A DNA stretch of 64,000 nt. Source: Clostridiales bacterium (GTDB taxonomy: Bacteria > Bacillota > Clostridia > Lachnospirales > WQUN01). The stretch covers positions 1-64,000 of the forward strand of contig JAITSQ010000035.1 in NCBI GenBank assembly GCA_031287685.1, written 5' to 3'. The position numbers and the translations under genes are program-made. Every line of letters starts with the position of its first letter. The first letter of the stretch is position 1. The notes beneath the pieces are model-generated. The model ran no database searches and had not been told where the DNA came from. It was given only the letters and a program-made list of their open reading frames with translations. Positions 1 through 8,279 of the stretch are shown here, piece after piece.

Positions 1-595
1 AGGGGGGATACGTTATCACGTCGGGTCTTTCGGCGGGTTCCAGCCGTTTTCCGTCGTTTTTGTGCGCTTCAATCTCACTGATAATCGCGGCTTGCTCGGC
101 AGGGTCTCTTATGATTGTACTTATAGGCGCCACGCCTAAGTGAACCGCCAAATCCACATAGTGATCCCTGCCGTCACCTACCCCAAGGACTTCCCACGCG
201 TACGGCCCGGCAATCGGCGCCAAACCTCTCGTATCAGGCACAACGTCATAAAACACGCCGTCCTGGGTTAAAACTTTTTTCTGCGCGTTGAAAAGCGTTG
301 GGGGAATCTGGTCTCGCGGTTGATCCATCCACCATTGCACGACAAGCTCCAGGTATTCTTTTTCGTTCCAAATTTCCCCCTGCTCCGCGTACTTGAGCTT
401 AGCCAGTTCCCGAAGCTGCTCCTTCGGGAGGGTCACAAGCGTGTCGACGGAAATTTTATCCACATCGGCGTAAGACGTTATCTCCCTTCCGTCGATAACA
501 AGCGGCGAGGCTTCGTCCGCGAACACCGTGGCGGCCGAAAGCAGCATAACCCCTGAAACCGCGAGGGCGAGGCATTTCTTGAAAATTTTAAGCAT
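1..595 (-). CDS. Secreted protein of unknown function, C-terminus cut by window edge
   Basis: The reading frame stays open from an ATG at 595 to the first base of the window, giving 198 codons with no stop, so the C-terminus lies outside. A strong ribosome-binding site (TTAGGAGGAA, about 600-610) sits five bases before the ATG. The N-terminus is a textbook signal peptide: KIFKK, then a hydrophobic stretch LALAVSGVMLLSAATVFA, then DEA, so the mature protein is exported. The mature part is charged and fairly polar, with a Trp pair (VVQWWMD) near residue 80. I do not recognise a family. It lies downstream of another small secreted protein on the same strand and may share its transcript. Confidence 0.8.
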   Translation of the reverse strand, partial: MLKIFKKCLALAVSGVMLLSAATVFADEASPLVIDGREITSYADVDKISVDTLVTLPKEQLRELAKLKYAEQGEIWNEKEYLELVVQWWMDQPRDQIPPTLFNAQKKVLTQDGVFYDVVPDTRGLAPIAGPYAWEVLGVGDGRDHYVDLAVHLGVAPISTIIRDPAEQAAIISEIEAHKNDGKRLEPAERPDVITYPP

Positions 596-634
596 TTACA
601 TTCCTCCTAAATAGTTTTTACACCCCATAATTTT

Positions 635-660
635 ATAAGAGTTTCCACGGAAACTCTTAT
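635..660. repeat. Perfect 12-bp inverted repeat between two secreted-protein genes
   Basis: ATAAGAGTTTCC and its exact reverse complement are separated by only two bases (AC). It lies about 25 bases upstream of the ribosome-binding site of the first gene. There is no run of T after either arm, so it does not look like an ordinary terminator. An operator for a dimeric regulator or an RNA hairpin that affects the downstream gene are both possible. Confidence 0.6.
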
Positions 661-721
661 GCCGGTTAAATCAAGCGGTTCATGGTGAGAGAACTTCGCG
701 TCACATCCAAAAAGGGGGGGG

Positions 722-1153
722 TTAATTAGTTTTTACATCTCTTTGCGCCATTTTGTAATATATATCTATCTCGCCGCCGTTCGGGGTGGGCACCGCTTTG
801 CAGGTGTAGCTCTTGGTGCCGCTGGCTAAAGTAACCGAGATATGCCCTTTTTCGCCCGGTTTGAGGGTGCGCTCCGCGGAGGCCCCGCCGCTGATGGTTA
901 TATAGACGCTTACGCTTCCGTTGTTTTCTACATAGTAGTTTAAGTACTTGCCGTTACTCGAGGTTAAGTCCACCTCGCCGCTTGTGAAATCCGTTCCCGA
1001 CGCGCTGCCCGTTTTAAGTTCAAGACCGGCATTATCGCTTTCATAGCCGGAAACGCCGCCGCTGGCCGCGTCGTCCGCGTAAACAACGGAGCTTCCCATA
1101 ACTATGACTCCGATAATTAAAGCAGAGGCCAGGATTTCGTTAAATCTTTTCAT
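722..1153 (-). CDS. Small secreted protein of unknown function
   Basis: 143 residues with a clear signal peptide: MKRF, a hydrophobic core ILASALIIGVIVMGSSVV, and a likely cleavage after YA-DD around residue 26. The mature domain of roughly 115 residues is rich in Gly, Ser and Thr with alternating hydrophobic residues, so probably all-beta. No family recognised. The ATG at 1153 is preceded by AGGAGG at normal spacing. A strong sigma-A-type promoter (1198-1226) drives it, and the gene at 1-595 follows on the same strand, so the two may be one exported-protein operon. Divergent from the topoisomerase gene. Confidence 0.8.
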   Translation of the reverse strand: MKRFNEILASALIIGVIVMGSSVVYADDAASGGVSGYESDNAGLELKTGSASGTDFTSGEVDLTSSNGKYLNYYVENNGSVSVYITISGGASAERTLKPGEKGHISVTLASGTKSYTCKAVPTPNGGEIDIYYKMAQRDVKTN

Positions 1154-1197
1154 AGAAACCGCCTCCTAATATCATTGTTATTTATTACTTGATATTA

Positions 1198-1226
1198 AGT
1201 ATACAACAAAACTATACGCGCGTCAA
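1198..1226 (-). promoter_or_regulatory. Promoter for the small secreted protein
   Basis: On the minus strand TTGACG (1226-1221) and TATACT (1203-1198) are separated by exactly 17 bases, a near-consensus sigma-A promoter. It points at the gene starting at 1153. Confidence 0.8.
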
Positions 1227-1273
1227 TAGAAAAATAACTTACGCAACGGATTTGCGGCATCTTATTCCAGCAC

Positions 1274-1302
1274 TTGACGCGGGGCGCGGAATAGTGTAAA
1301 CT
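1274..1302 (+). promoter_or_regulatory. Promoter for the GyrB/ParE-like gene
   Basis: TTGACG (1274-1279) and TAAACT (1297-1302) are 17 bases apart, pointing at the gene at 1346. The -35 is close to consensus and the -10 is weaker. It is divergent from the promoter at 1198-1226, with about 48 bases between the -35 boxes. Confidence 0.65.
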
Positions 1303-1345
1303 TTTGTGATTGGATACCTAACCGTTTTAAGGAGCCTGAGCCGCT

Positions 1346-3313
1346 ATGAAAAAATACACCAACGAAAGCATAACCTCCCTCAAAGGCGCGGACCGAGTCC
1401 GCAAACGCCCCTCCGTCATTTTCGGTTCGGACGGCATAGAGGGTTGCTGCCACTCTATTTTTGAGGTTTTATCAAACTCCATAGACGAGGCGCGGGAGGG
1501 CTTCGGCGATAAAATCGAGGTGACGCGCTTCGCCGATAATTCCGTTGAAATACGGGATTACGGGCGGGGGATTCCCGTTGAGTTCAACAAAAACGAAAAC
1601 CGAGACAACTGGGAGCTTATTTTCTGCGAGCTTTACGCCGGCGGCAAGTTTAACAACAACGCGGGGGACACCTATTCGTACAGCTTGGGCCTGAACGGCC
1701 TGGGCCTTTGCGCCACCCAATACAGCGCGGAATATATGAACGCGGAGATTATCTACGGCGGGAACCGGTTCTCCCTCCATTTTGAAAACGGGGAAAACAT
1801 AGGCGGGCTTAAGACCGAAAAGCTGCCGCCGGATTTTCCCCAGAAAAGCGGCACGGCCATAAAATGGCGGCCGGATTTGGCGGTCTTTACGGATATAGAG
1901 GCTCCGCTTTTGTATTATACCGAAACCCTGAAACGCCAGGCGATTGTCAACAAGGGTATGACTTTTATTTTGCGCGACGAGGAAAGCGGCGAAAGTTTCA
2001 CGTTTTTTTACGAAAACGGCATCAACGACTATATAGAGGAGCTGAACGCCGGGCTTAACCTAACGAAGCCCGTCAGCCTCTATAACGAGACCGCCGGGCG
2101 CGACCGGGAGGACAAGCCCGAATACAGGCTTAAATACGAAATCGCTTTCTGCTTTAATAACGAGGTAAACGTAATGGAGTATTACCACAACTCCAGCTTC
2201 CTTGAGCACGGCGGCTCGCCGGACAAGGCGGCCCGCTCGGCTTTTACCTCCGCCGTGGACGCGCTCATAAAAGGCCAGAATCTGTATAAAAAGGACGAAA
2301 AGCGGATAACTTTTCAAGACGTCGCGGACAGCCTGGTGCTTATATCAAACTCGTTCTCCACGGTCACGAGCTACGAGAACCAGACCAAGAAGTCCATAAC
2401 GAACAAGTTCATTCAGGATTCTATGACGGAGTTTCTGAAAAAGCAGCTTGAGGTTTATTTTATCGAGAATCAGCAGGAAGCGGAAAAAATAGCCGCGCAG
2501 ACGCTCATAAACAAGCGAAGCCGGGAGGATTCCGAAAAGACGCGCCTCTCCATACGCAAAAAGCTGACGGCGGGAGTGGACTTGTCAAACCGGGTGGAGA
2601 AATTTGTAAACTGCCGCGCGAAAGACCCGGCCAAGAAAGAGATTTACATAGTCGAGGGGGATTCGGCGCTCGGTTCCTGCAAAATGGGGCGCGACGCGGA
2701 GTTTCAGGCGATTATGCCCGTGCGCGGCAAAATCCTGAACTGCCTCAAGGCGGACTATAACAAGATTTTCGCCAGCGAAATAATTACGGACTTAATCCGC
2801 GTACTCGGCTGCGGCGTTGAAATAAAGAGCAAACACAAGGACTTGTCGTCGTTTGACCTCTCCCGCCTTAAGTGGAGCAAAATCATTATATGCACGGACG
2901 CGGACGTGGACGGCTTCCAGATACGCACGCTGATTCTGACAATGCTGTACCGCTTGACCCCGACGCTTATACGCGAAAGAAAGGTGTATATCGCGGAATC
3001 TCCGCTTTACGAAATCACCAGCGGCAAAAGCACGTACTTCGCCTACAGCGAGGCGGAAAAAGGGCAGATTTTAGGCCGGCTGACGCAAAAATACAAGATT
3101 CAGCGCTCAAAGGGCTTGGGCGAGAACGAGCCTGATATGATGTGGCGCACGACGATGAACCCCGCCACGAGGCGGCTTATTCTCGTAATGCCGGAGGAAG
3201 CCCGGAAAACGGCGGAGATGTTTGACATTCTGCTTGGCGAGAACCTGCGCGGGCGGAAGAATTTCATTGAGGAAAACGGGGCGAAGTATATTGATTTGAG
3301 CGAGGTGGGGTAA
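1346..3313 (+). CDS. Type II topoisomerase ATPase subunit (GyrB/ParE-like), divergent and unpaired
   Basis: 655 residues, the usual length of ParE or a short GyrB. The GHKL ATPase half shows NSIDEA (44-49, Mg/ATP Asn) and DYGRGIP (71-77). The glycine loop is GLNGLG near 115-120 instead of the usual GGLHGVG. The TOPRIM half has EGDSA near 437 (without the usual following GG) and DADVDG near 516, the acidic metal site; KGLGE appears near 588. These mark it as the B subunit that passes a DNA segment with an A subunit. No gyrA/parC follows: a strong terminator closes the gene. An AAGGAG site precedes the ATG. It is probably a clostridial topoisomerase IV-type or accessory B subunit rather than the housekeeping GyrB; which one cannot be decided here. 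Confidence 0.85.
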   Translation: MKKYTNESITSLKGADRVRKRPSVIFGSDGIEGCCHSIFEVLSNSIDEAREGFGDKIEVTRFADNSVEIRDYGRGIPVEFNKNENRDNWELIFCELYAGGKFNNNAGDTYSYSLGLNGLGLCATQYSAEYMNAEIIYGGNRFSLHFENGENIGGLKTEKLPPDFPQKSGTAIKWRPDLAVFTDIEAPLLYYTETLKRQAIVNKGMTFILRDEESGESFTFFYENGINDYIEELNAGLNLTKPVSLYNETAGRDREDKPEYRLKYEIAFCFNNEVNVMEYYHNSSFLEHGGSPDKAARSAFTSAVDALIKGQNLYKKDEKRITFQDVADSLVLISNSFSTVTSYENQTKKSITNKFIQDSMTEFLKKQLEVYFIENQQEAEKIAAQTLINKRSREDSEKTRLSIRKKLTAGVDLSNRVEKFVNCRAKDPAKKEIYIVEGDSALGSCKMGRDAEFQAIMPVRGKILNCLKADYNKIFASEIITDLIRVLGCGVEIKSKHKDLSSFDLSRLKWSKIIICTDADVDGFQIRTLILTMLYRLTPTLIRERKVYIAESPLYEITSGKSTYFAYSEAEKGQILGRLTQKYKIQRSKGLGENEPDMMWRTTMNPATRRLILVMPEEARKTAEMFDILLGENLRGRKNFIEENGAKYIDLSEVG

Positions 3314-3315
3314 AC

Positions 3316-3344
3316 GCAAAAGCCCCCCTCGCGGGGGCTTTTGC
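3316..3344 (+). terminator. Intrinsic terminator after the topoisomerase gene
   Basis: A 12-bp GC-rich stem, GCAAAAGCCCCC paired with GGGGGCTTTTGC, begins two bases after the stop codon. The arms contain A and T runs, so it could work in both directions. Confidence 0.8.
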
Positions 3345-3360
3345 GGGCTATACAGCGCTT

Positions 3361-3849
3361 TTACTTTTCAGGAACCGGCAATATACCGCCGTTTAGAATA
3401 AGAATCCCTTCGGCGAGGCATACCAAAAACAGCGCGGCGTAAATTATCAATACAGTGTCCACAACCTTAGCGCGCCAAGCCAGCCTGCTTATTATGTCCG
3501 TTTTCGTCTTATCTCGCATTTTTTGGTTGTATTCCTCGTTCACGCGTTTGGTTTCCGGGCTGATTCTGTATATAATATCGTCTCGCTTTTTGCCCATAAC
3601 ATGCAGCCGCACAGCTTCCATTTTCAGCAAAAAAGCCGCGCCTAGGCACACCAAACAGGAGAAAAACGGCGGCGCGCTCAGCAAAATCCTGTCCTGAATG
3701 TTGTTGCTGTAAATAAAAAACGGCAGCGACAAAATAGTAACTATAGCGAAAACCGTTTTATATATTATATCCCAAAACGCGGCGTGACGCCGCTCGCACT
3801 CGCTTGATAATATAGAGCATATCTCCATATCGTTGCCGCCGCTTTCCAT
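3361..3849 (-). CDS. Small three-helix membrane protein, unknown
   Basis: 162 residues with three likely membrane helices: about 28-47, 55-76 and 128-152. The first two form a hairpin and are followed by a charged stretch (KKRDDII to TKTDII, about 87-122), which should be cytoplasmic or coiled. The ATG at 3849 lies four bases after the radC stop, so the two genes look translationally coupled. An internal ATG 18 bases later (MEICSIL) is a possible alternative start. I do not recognise the family; the layout resembles small SLATT-like or RipA-like membrane proteins, but I see no diagnostic motif. Confidence 0.7.
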   Translation of the reverse strand: MESGGNDMEICSILSSECERRHAAFWDIIYKTVFAIVTILSLPFFIYSNNIQDRILLSAPPFFSCLVCLGAAFLLKMEAVRLHVMGKKRDDIIYRISPETKRVNEEYNQKMRDKTKTDIISRLAWRAKVVDTVLIIYAALFLVCLAEGILILNGGILPVPEK

Positions 3850-3853
3850 ACTT

Positions 3854-4579
3854 TCACACCCTTTTCATCGCCGCGTCCGCGGACAGGCCCAGAAGCCCGT
3901 GCTCGGCGAAGCTGTAATATCCGTTGCCGCCGACTATTATATGGTCGGCTATGTCGATGTCGATTTTCTCAAGGAGCGCTTTTATTTCACAGGTGGTCAC
4001 GAGGTCGGACTTGGAGGGTTTTGTGTCCGAACTTGGGTGATTGTGCGCCAACACGACGAAGGAAGCGTTAAACCGTATGACGCACTCAACGACGTCCCGC
4101 ATATATAAATCCGCTTGAGAAATCCCGCCGTCAACAATCATCGTCGAGGATATAAACCGCCGCTTGACGTCAAGGCACACGCAGAAAAAGCACTCATTGA
4201 CCCGGCCCGACAGCAGCGACACGGCAAAATTCCCCGTTTTGGAGGAGGAGTCAAGAATGGCGCGGTTTCCGAAGGCGGATCGAAAATACCTCCGCGCCAG
4301 CTTCGGAATTACGGAGACAAGCAGCGCGGAGGATTCGCCTACCCCGCATTTTTTCATTATGTCCAAGGGGTGCGCGTCCATAAGGTTGCGCAAACCGCCG
4401 TAGGCCTCTATCATACGGTGCGCGAGTTCGTTAGTGTCCCGCCGCGGCACGGAATAAAACAGCAGAAACTCTAAAATCTGGTGTTCCTGCATAGAATCCA
4501 AAGCGTTCGGGTTAAGCAAAATGTTTTTCCTCACCCGGTCCCTGTGATTCTCGTGCGGATTGTCTTTCTCCGCGCCCAT
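3854..4579 (-). CDS. radC: RadC-family JAB/MPN domain protein
   Basis: 241 residues, normal for the family. An N-terminal helix-hairpin-helix-like region (about 25-95, including KKCGVGESSA) precedes a JAB domain (about 110-230). The JAMM metal site is visible: H179-x-H181, S189 and D192 within HNHPSSDTKPSKSD, and E129 is a plausible fourth residue. Such domains bind zinc in isopeptidases; the biochemical role of bacterial RadC is unsettled despite its name as a DNA-repair protein. GGGGGAGG precedes the ATG. It is followed with four-base spacing by a membrane-protein gene and preceded by the yjfB terminator, so it either has a weak promoter or depends on read-through. Confidence 0.9.
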   Translation of the reverse strand: MGAEKDNPHENHRDRVRKNILLNPNALDSMQEHQILEFLLFYSVPRRDTNELAHRMIEAYGGLRNLMDAHPLDIMKKCGVGESSALLVSVIPKLARRYFRSAFGNRAILDSSSKTGNFAVSLLSGRVNECFFCVCLDVKRRFISSTMIVDGGISQADLYMRDVVECVIRFNASFVVLAHNHPSSDTKPSKSDLVTTCEIKALLEKIDIDIADHIIVGGNGYYSFAEHGLLGLSADAAMKRV

Positions 4580-4611
4580 ACCAGCCTCCCCCTTGCTTTT
4601 ATTACGTTTAT

Positions 4612-4647
4612 AAAAAGCGCGCCCCGTTTGCGCAGGGCGCGCTTTTT
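4612..4647 (-). terminator. Terminator downstream of the yjfB-like gene
   Basis: AAAAAGCGCGCCC pairs with GGGCGCGCTTTTT, a 13-bp stem with a ten-base loop. It starts two bases past the stop of the small gene at 4649. T runs on both sides make it bidirectional in principle. Confidence 0.8.
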
Positions 4648-4648
4648 G

Positions 4649-4822
4649 TCAGATTCTCACGTCGATGTAGCGCGAATCCGGCGACATACCCTCTAACATC
4701 TGGACTATCTGATTTCCGGTGTCTTTCACGGAATCAATCGCCATTTTCGTTACTCTCAGCCCCACGGAAGCGGCGGCGCCGTATTGCGCCATAGCCGTGG
4801 ACAGCTCCGGTAAGGAATCCAT
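4649..4822 (-). CDS. YjfB-family putative motility peptide
   Basis: A 57-residue protein starting at an ATG with AAGGAGG eight bases upstream. The sequence has the YjfB pattern: a short N-terminus, an Ala-rich helix (MAQYGAAASVGLRVTKMAID), then GNQIVQML. The family is small, cytoplasmic-looking and often found with motility genes in Firmicutes, but its function is unknown. Here there are no flagellar genes nearby; the type IV pilus operon is about 8 kb away. It is flanked upstream by a mobile element and downstream by a strong terminator. Assignment rests on the size and helical pattern only. Confidence 0.65.
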   Translation of the reverse strand: MDSLPELSTAMAQYGAAASVGLRVTKMAIDSVKDTGNQIVQMLEGMSPDSRYIDVRI

Positions 4823-4836
4823 AAAAAGCCTCCTTA

Positions 4837-5041
4837 TATAGCAATTTTACAAAACGTTGACTGGCGCGGAGCGGAAAATCGGCGGCAAGAAGGCGGCTTT
4901 TTCGGGCTTGATGCCGCCCGAAAAAACGCCGATTTTAAGCCGTTTTTCGCGAAGGAGGGGGCTTTCATTTGTCTAAACTTGCTTTAGACAAATGAAAACA
5001 CCGAGCAACGTCGGCAGTCCACGATTTTGAAAATGGCTATA
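4837..5041. mobile_element. MITE-like element, family A, copy 1 (with nested insertion)
   Basis: The left end TATAGCAATTTTACAAAACG and the reverse complement of the right end (TATAGCCATTTTCAAAATCG) are imperfect terminal inverted repeats. The element is about 150 bp of sequence shared, in opposite orientation, with 57781-57930, plus a 55-bp insertion at 4952-5006. It carries no ORF. Ends of the form TA-TAGC suggest insertion at a TA dinucleotide, as in IS630/Tc1-mariner-type elements (inference). It fills the gap between addB and the yjfB-like gene. Confidence 0.8.
4952..5006. repeat. 55-bp hairpin insertion nested in the family A element
   Basis: Alignment with the other copy shows exactly 55 extra bases here. 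The insert carries a perfect 15-bp stem (TTTCATTTGTCTAAA, 4963-4977, pairing with 4983-4997) around a five-base loop CTTGC. This could be an even smaller mobile hairpin or an ancestral segment lost from the other copy. Confidence 0.65.
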
Positions 5042-5052
5042 CATATATTTTA

Positions 5053-8000
5053 TTATATATCGTCATTTTTCAGTTTTTCCCACATATCTTTCCCTGAAAT
5101 TTTCGACATATTTCTAAATTTATTTTCGCGCCGCAAAGGCTTCTGACAAACGGAAAAATATTCGCAATAACCGCACGGGGCGCCCCTGCCTGTTTTTACC
5201 GGAGACGGCGATACGTCCCCGCTTAAAATCCGCTCGCCGGCTTCCAGTATTTTCCTGTTGGCGTGACGAATGAGCATATCGAACTGCTCCCGCGTGGCCA
5301 CCTGGGAGCCGGCCTTGAAGCCGCCATCCTTTTTCAGCATAACGTTTTTCAACACTTCGGAATAGCCGTTTATTCCGCTGTCCATACCGCGCACGGCGTC
5401 CATTTCCGCCAGAGCCATTCCGGACAGCTTGAACTCGTCCAGGATTTTTTTGCGAAGCGCTTCGGTGTTCCGGACGCTTGCCGCAATGTCGCCGAAATTT
5501 ACAATCGGGTCGTCTATGTTGAAATAAAACACGCCGCCGGGCAGCTTCCGGGGCGTCTGGCCGGAGCTTTTCATAAACGAGTCAAGATACAGCAGCAACT
5601 GAAGCTGCATTCCATAATAAACGTCGCTTAGGGAAAATTGAGCGCTCCCGGACTTATAGTCTATAATTTTAACGTATGAGCCGCCGTCAAAGTCAAGCAT
5701 ATCCACCCGGTCTATGCGCCCGGAAAGAACTAATTTCCGCCCTTTCATATCAACGACGACGCTCGTGGCCACCTCCGACCGAAAAGGAAACTCATTATAC
5801 CGCGGGATAAAATCCCCGCGCTTTATATGCTCGCAAAGCGCCCAGACGGACTTCTTGGCCACGCGCGCCGCCCGCCCAAGCAAGGGCGCGTTTTCCTCCC
5901 CCCACAGGCCGCGCTCGTCGGATTCCTTTATATAATCAAGGGCTTCGTCAACAAGCGCGTCAATTTGCGCGGGCGCCGCGCCGCGCCAGGACAGCCCTTT
6001 TTCGTCAAGAGAAACCGAAAACCTTTCAAGTATTTTATGAAAAAGATTTCCGACGTCGATAAACTCAACCTTATAGACGCTCCGCTCCCTCAAACCGAGA
6101 TTATATTTCAGGAAATACATGTACGGGCATTTGGCGTAGCTCTCCAGCCGGGAGATTGACGAGCCGATCTCCTCGCCGTATAGCCTGTCTACTGTTTCCG
6201 GGCAGAGCCGCTCCGAAGGGGGCAGGCCCTCCCCAAGCTCCCGCATTTGCCGCAGAACGCCGGAATAGAGGGGGCTTTCCTCATAAAACTTGATTACGGC
6301 GGCGGAAAGCGGCGTTTTTTCACCTCGCAGGGCTTCCCCTATTTCTTTGAGTGAGGCCTCCGGGGTTTTGACAAAACCCTCCGGCAAGCCCTCCGCCCGC
6401 GTGTCAAATTTTTCCAAAAGCCGCGCCGGGTAAAGGGTTTTGCCGGAAATATCCCATTTTGAAAGGCTTATATATATTTTGTCCGCTTTCGTGAACAAAT
6501 CCCGCGCGTAAAGCTCCATTCGCGTGTTTTTCTCCATAACGGCGGGAGAGATAACAAGCCCCCGCTCCCGCAGGCTCTCCCGCTCCTCGTCGGTGAGAAG
6601 CCCGTTATTTTCAGGGGGACGCATAGCGCGCTCGTTCATTCCCAAGACAAAAAGCGCCCGCGCTTGCGGAAAACGCGAACGGTCGAAACTCCCGGCTACA
6701 ACCTGGTCTTTTTTCGGCGGGATGTGCCCCGTGTCGATTTCCGCAAGGCCCGCGTCGAGAATATCCGCGAACTCCGCCATTGTCACCCTGTATTCCCCAA
6801 GCAGGCCGGCCATTTCGTCAAAACACAGCGCGAGCAGGTTAAGCGTCTGCTTGTGCGGCGCCAAGTCAACGCCGGATTCCTCCAATATATTCGTGAAAAC
6901 CTCGCAGAGGCGGCGCAGAAACTCCCGGACTTCACGTTTTTTACCCTCAAGCTCCGCAAGCGGCGCAAGCAGGCGGCGGGCCATATTTTTCACGCCGTTT
7001 ATCTTATCAAGGTCATACCTCGAGCCGCCGGCCGCCCAGGCCTCGCGTTTCCATTTGTAGCCGCTTATCCCGAACTCAACGCAGTAATTTTCAAACTCGA
7101 AAAGGTCGTCTCGCCCAAGCGGCATAAACCCCGTCTTAAGCAAGCAGAACACGCTTTCATAGCTCCAGAAACGGCGCGGAACGTCAAGCGCCGCGCGCAT
7201 AAGCTCCGCCAGCGGCTGGGCCACGACGTCATTCCGGCTGTCTATAAAAAGCGGAATCCCATAGTCCGCGAAAACGCGCTGAAGGACTTTGCGGAAATCC
7301 TCAAGCCTCGGCGCGGCCACGGCAATATCCCGCCACCGGAACCCCTCTCCGCGCACCAAGCTAAGTATCCGGCAGGCGGCGTTTTCCGCCTCGCCATAAA
7401 TATCGTCGCAGTATGTAAGGGTTTTGGGCGCGTCGGGGCGTTCGCGCTCCAAGTATATTATTTCGGGATTTCCGGCCAGTTCCGCAAGTTGGTTAACGGT
7501 GCGTTTCGGCTCGGCGTATATGTCAAGCTCGGAGATTTCCGGGAAAAAGGCCGCCCCGCGCGGCACGGTCAAGCACGCGGTCACGCTGCCGGCGTGGGAA
7601 AGAAGCGCCGCTATAACCGCCAGCTCCTGCGGCGCGAAGCCGTAAAAGCCGTCAATCCACACAAGCGCGCCGCGTAATTTCTCCGAGTTTTTAAGCTCCC
7701 GCGAGAGAACGTCAAGGGACGTGTCTGAGGAAACGCTCTCGTTCTCCACAAATTCCGAGTATTTTCGGTAAATTCGGGCAATATCCTCCATTTTCCGCCG
7801 GAGGTTCACGCCTAAGCCCGCGCCCTCCTTCGCCTTTGCCTCAAGCTCCTCCGGGGAAACGCGGTATTTTTTCAGCTCCGTAATCACCTCGGAAATTTCC
7901 TCAACCTCCCCGCTTTTCCCCCGGACGTAATTCAGCTCCGTATCGGCGATAATTTTGCGGATAAGCATTGCCTTGCCCACGCCGTCGATGTTCCTCCCCC

Positions 8001-8238
8001 CTGCCCCGCCGGTCTCGGCTATGACACGGAAAGCCAGCCGGTTGAAACTTAAAACCTCAAGCCGGATCATAGCCTTGCCTCCGCGAGTCAGAGCGCGCTC
8101 CGCCTGAAGCGTGGCCTGCTCCGGGACTATGTAAATAAGAGGGGCGCCCCCCGCGCCTCTCGCGGCGTCAAGGATTTCGGACTCCGCCCGGCGGGTCTTT
8201 CCGGCGCCGGCGTCGCCAAGGATAAGGCGCAAGGACAT
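5053..8238 (-). CDS. addB: Helicase-exonuclease subunit AddB
   Basis: 1061 residues, slightly short for AddB. The protein has a P-loop GDAGAGKT at 8-15 and the characteristic VPEQATLQAE segment at about 39-48. A RecB-type nuclease domain shows the GRID and DYKSG metal/catalytic residues. The four iron-sulphur cysteines are visible: one in YAKCPYMY and three in CGYCEYFSVC near the C-terminus. AddAB resects double-strand breaks and recognises Chi. The usual partner addA is not adjacent: downstream on this strand come a mobile element and the yjfB-like gene, and upstream is a divergent gene. A good promoter lies at 8280-8308. The start ATG at 8238 has a GGAG site. Confidence 0.95.
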   Translation of the reverse strand: MSLRLILGDAGAGKTRRAESEILDAARGAGGAPLIYIVPEQATLQAERALTRGGKAMIRLEVLSFNRLAFRVIAETGGAGGRNIDGVGKAMLIRKIIADTELNYVRGKSGEVEEISEVITELKKYRVSPEELEAKAKEGAGLGVNLRRKMEDIARIYRKYSEFVENESVSSDTSLDVLSRELKNSEKLRGALVWIDGFYGFAPQELAVIAALLSHAGSVTACLTVPRGAAFFPEISELDIYAEPKRTVNQLAELAGNPEIIYLERERPDAPKTLTYCDDIYGEAENAACRILSLVRGEGFRWRDIAVAAPRLEDFRKVLQRVFADYGIPLFIDSRNDVVAQPLAELMRAALDVPRRFWSYESVFCLLKTGFMPLGRDDLFEFENYCVEFGISGYKWKREAWAAGGSRYDLDKINGVKNMARRLLAPLAELEGKKREVREFLRRLCEVFTNILEESGVDLAPHKQTLNLLALCFDEMAGLLGEYRVTMAEFADILDAGLAEIDTGHIPPKKDQVVAGSFDRSRFPQARALFVLGMNERAMRPPENNGLLTDEERESLRERGLVISPAVMEKNTRMELYARDLFTKADKIYISLSKWDISGKTLYPARLLEKFDTRAEGLPEGFVKTPEASLKEIGEALRGEKTPLSAAVIKFYEESPLYSGVLRQMRELGEGLPPSERLCPETVDRLYGEEIGSSISRLESYAKCPYMYFLKYNLGLRERSVYKVEFIDVGNLFHKILERFSVSLDEKGLSWRGAAPAQIDALVDEALDYIKESDERGLWGEENAPLLGRAARVAKKSVWALCEHIKRGDFIPRYNEFPFRSEVATSVVVDMKGRKLVLSGRIDRVDMLDFDGGSYVKIIDYKSGSAQFSLSDVYYGMQLQLLLYLDSFMKSSGQTPRKLPGGVFYFNIDDPIVNFGDIAASVRNTEALRKKILDEFKLSGMALAEMDAVRGMDSGINGYSEVLKNVMLKKDGGFKAGSQVATREQFDMLIRHANRKILEAGERILSGDVSPSPVKTGRGAPCGYCEYFSVCQKPLRRENKFRNMSKISGKDMWEKLKNDDI

Positions 8239-8279
8239 TATATCACTCCGATTCTTAGCGTAGTATAAAATTCATATTT

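Noticed and set aside
4837-4860. Promoter for the yjfB-like gene in the element end
   Set aside because: The A/T-rich end has TATA-like bases, but a start there would fall on the ribosome-binding site, leaving no leader.
6664-7677. 337-codon plus-strand open frame inside addB
   Set aside because: It is a shadow of the addB coding strand: basic, repeat-poor, no ribosome-binding site or domain, and the minus-strand frame has unmistakable AddB motifs.
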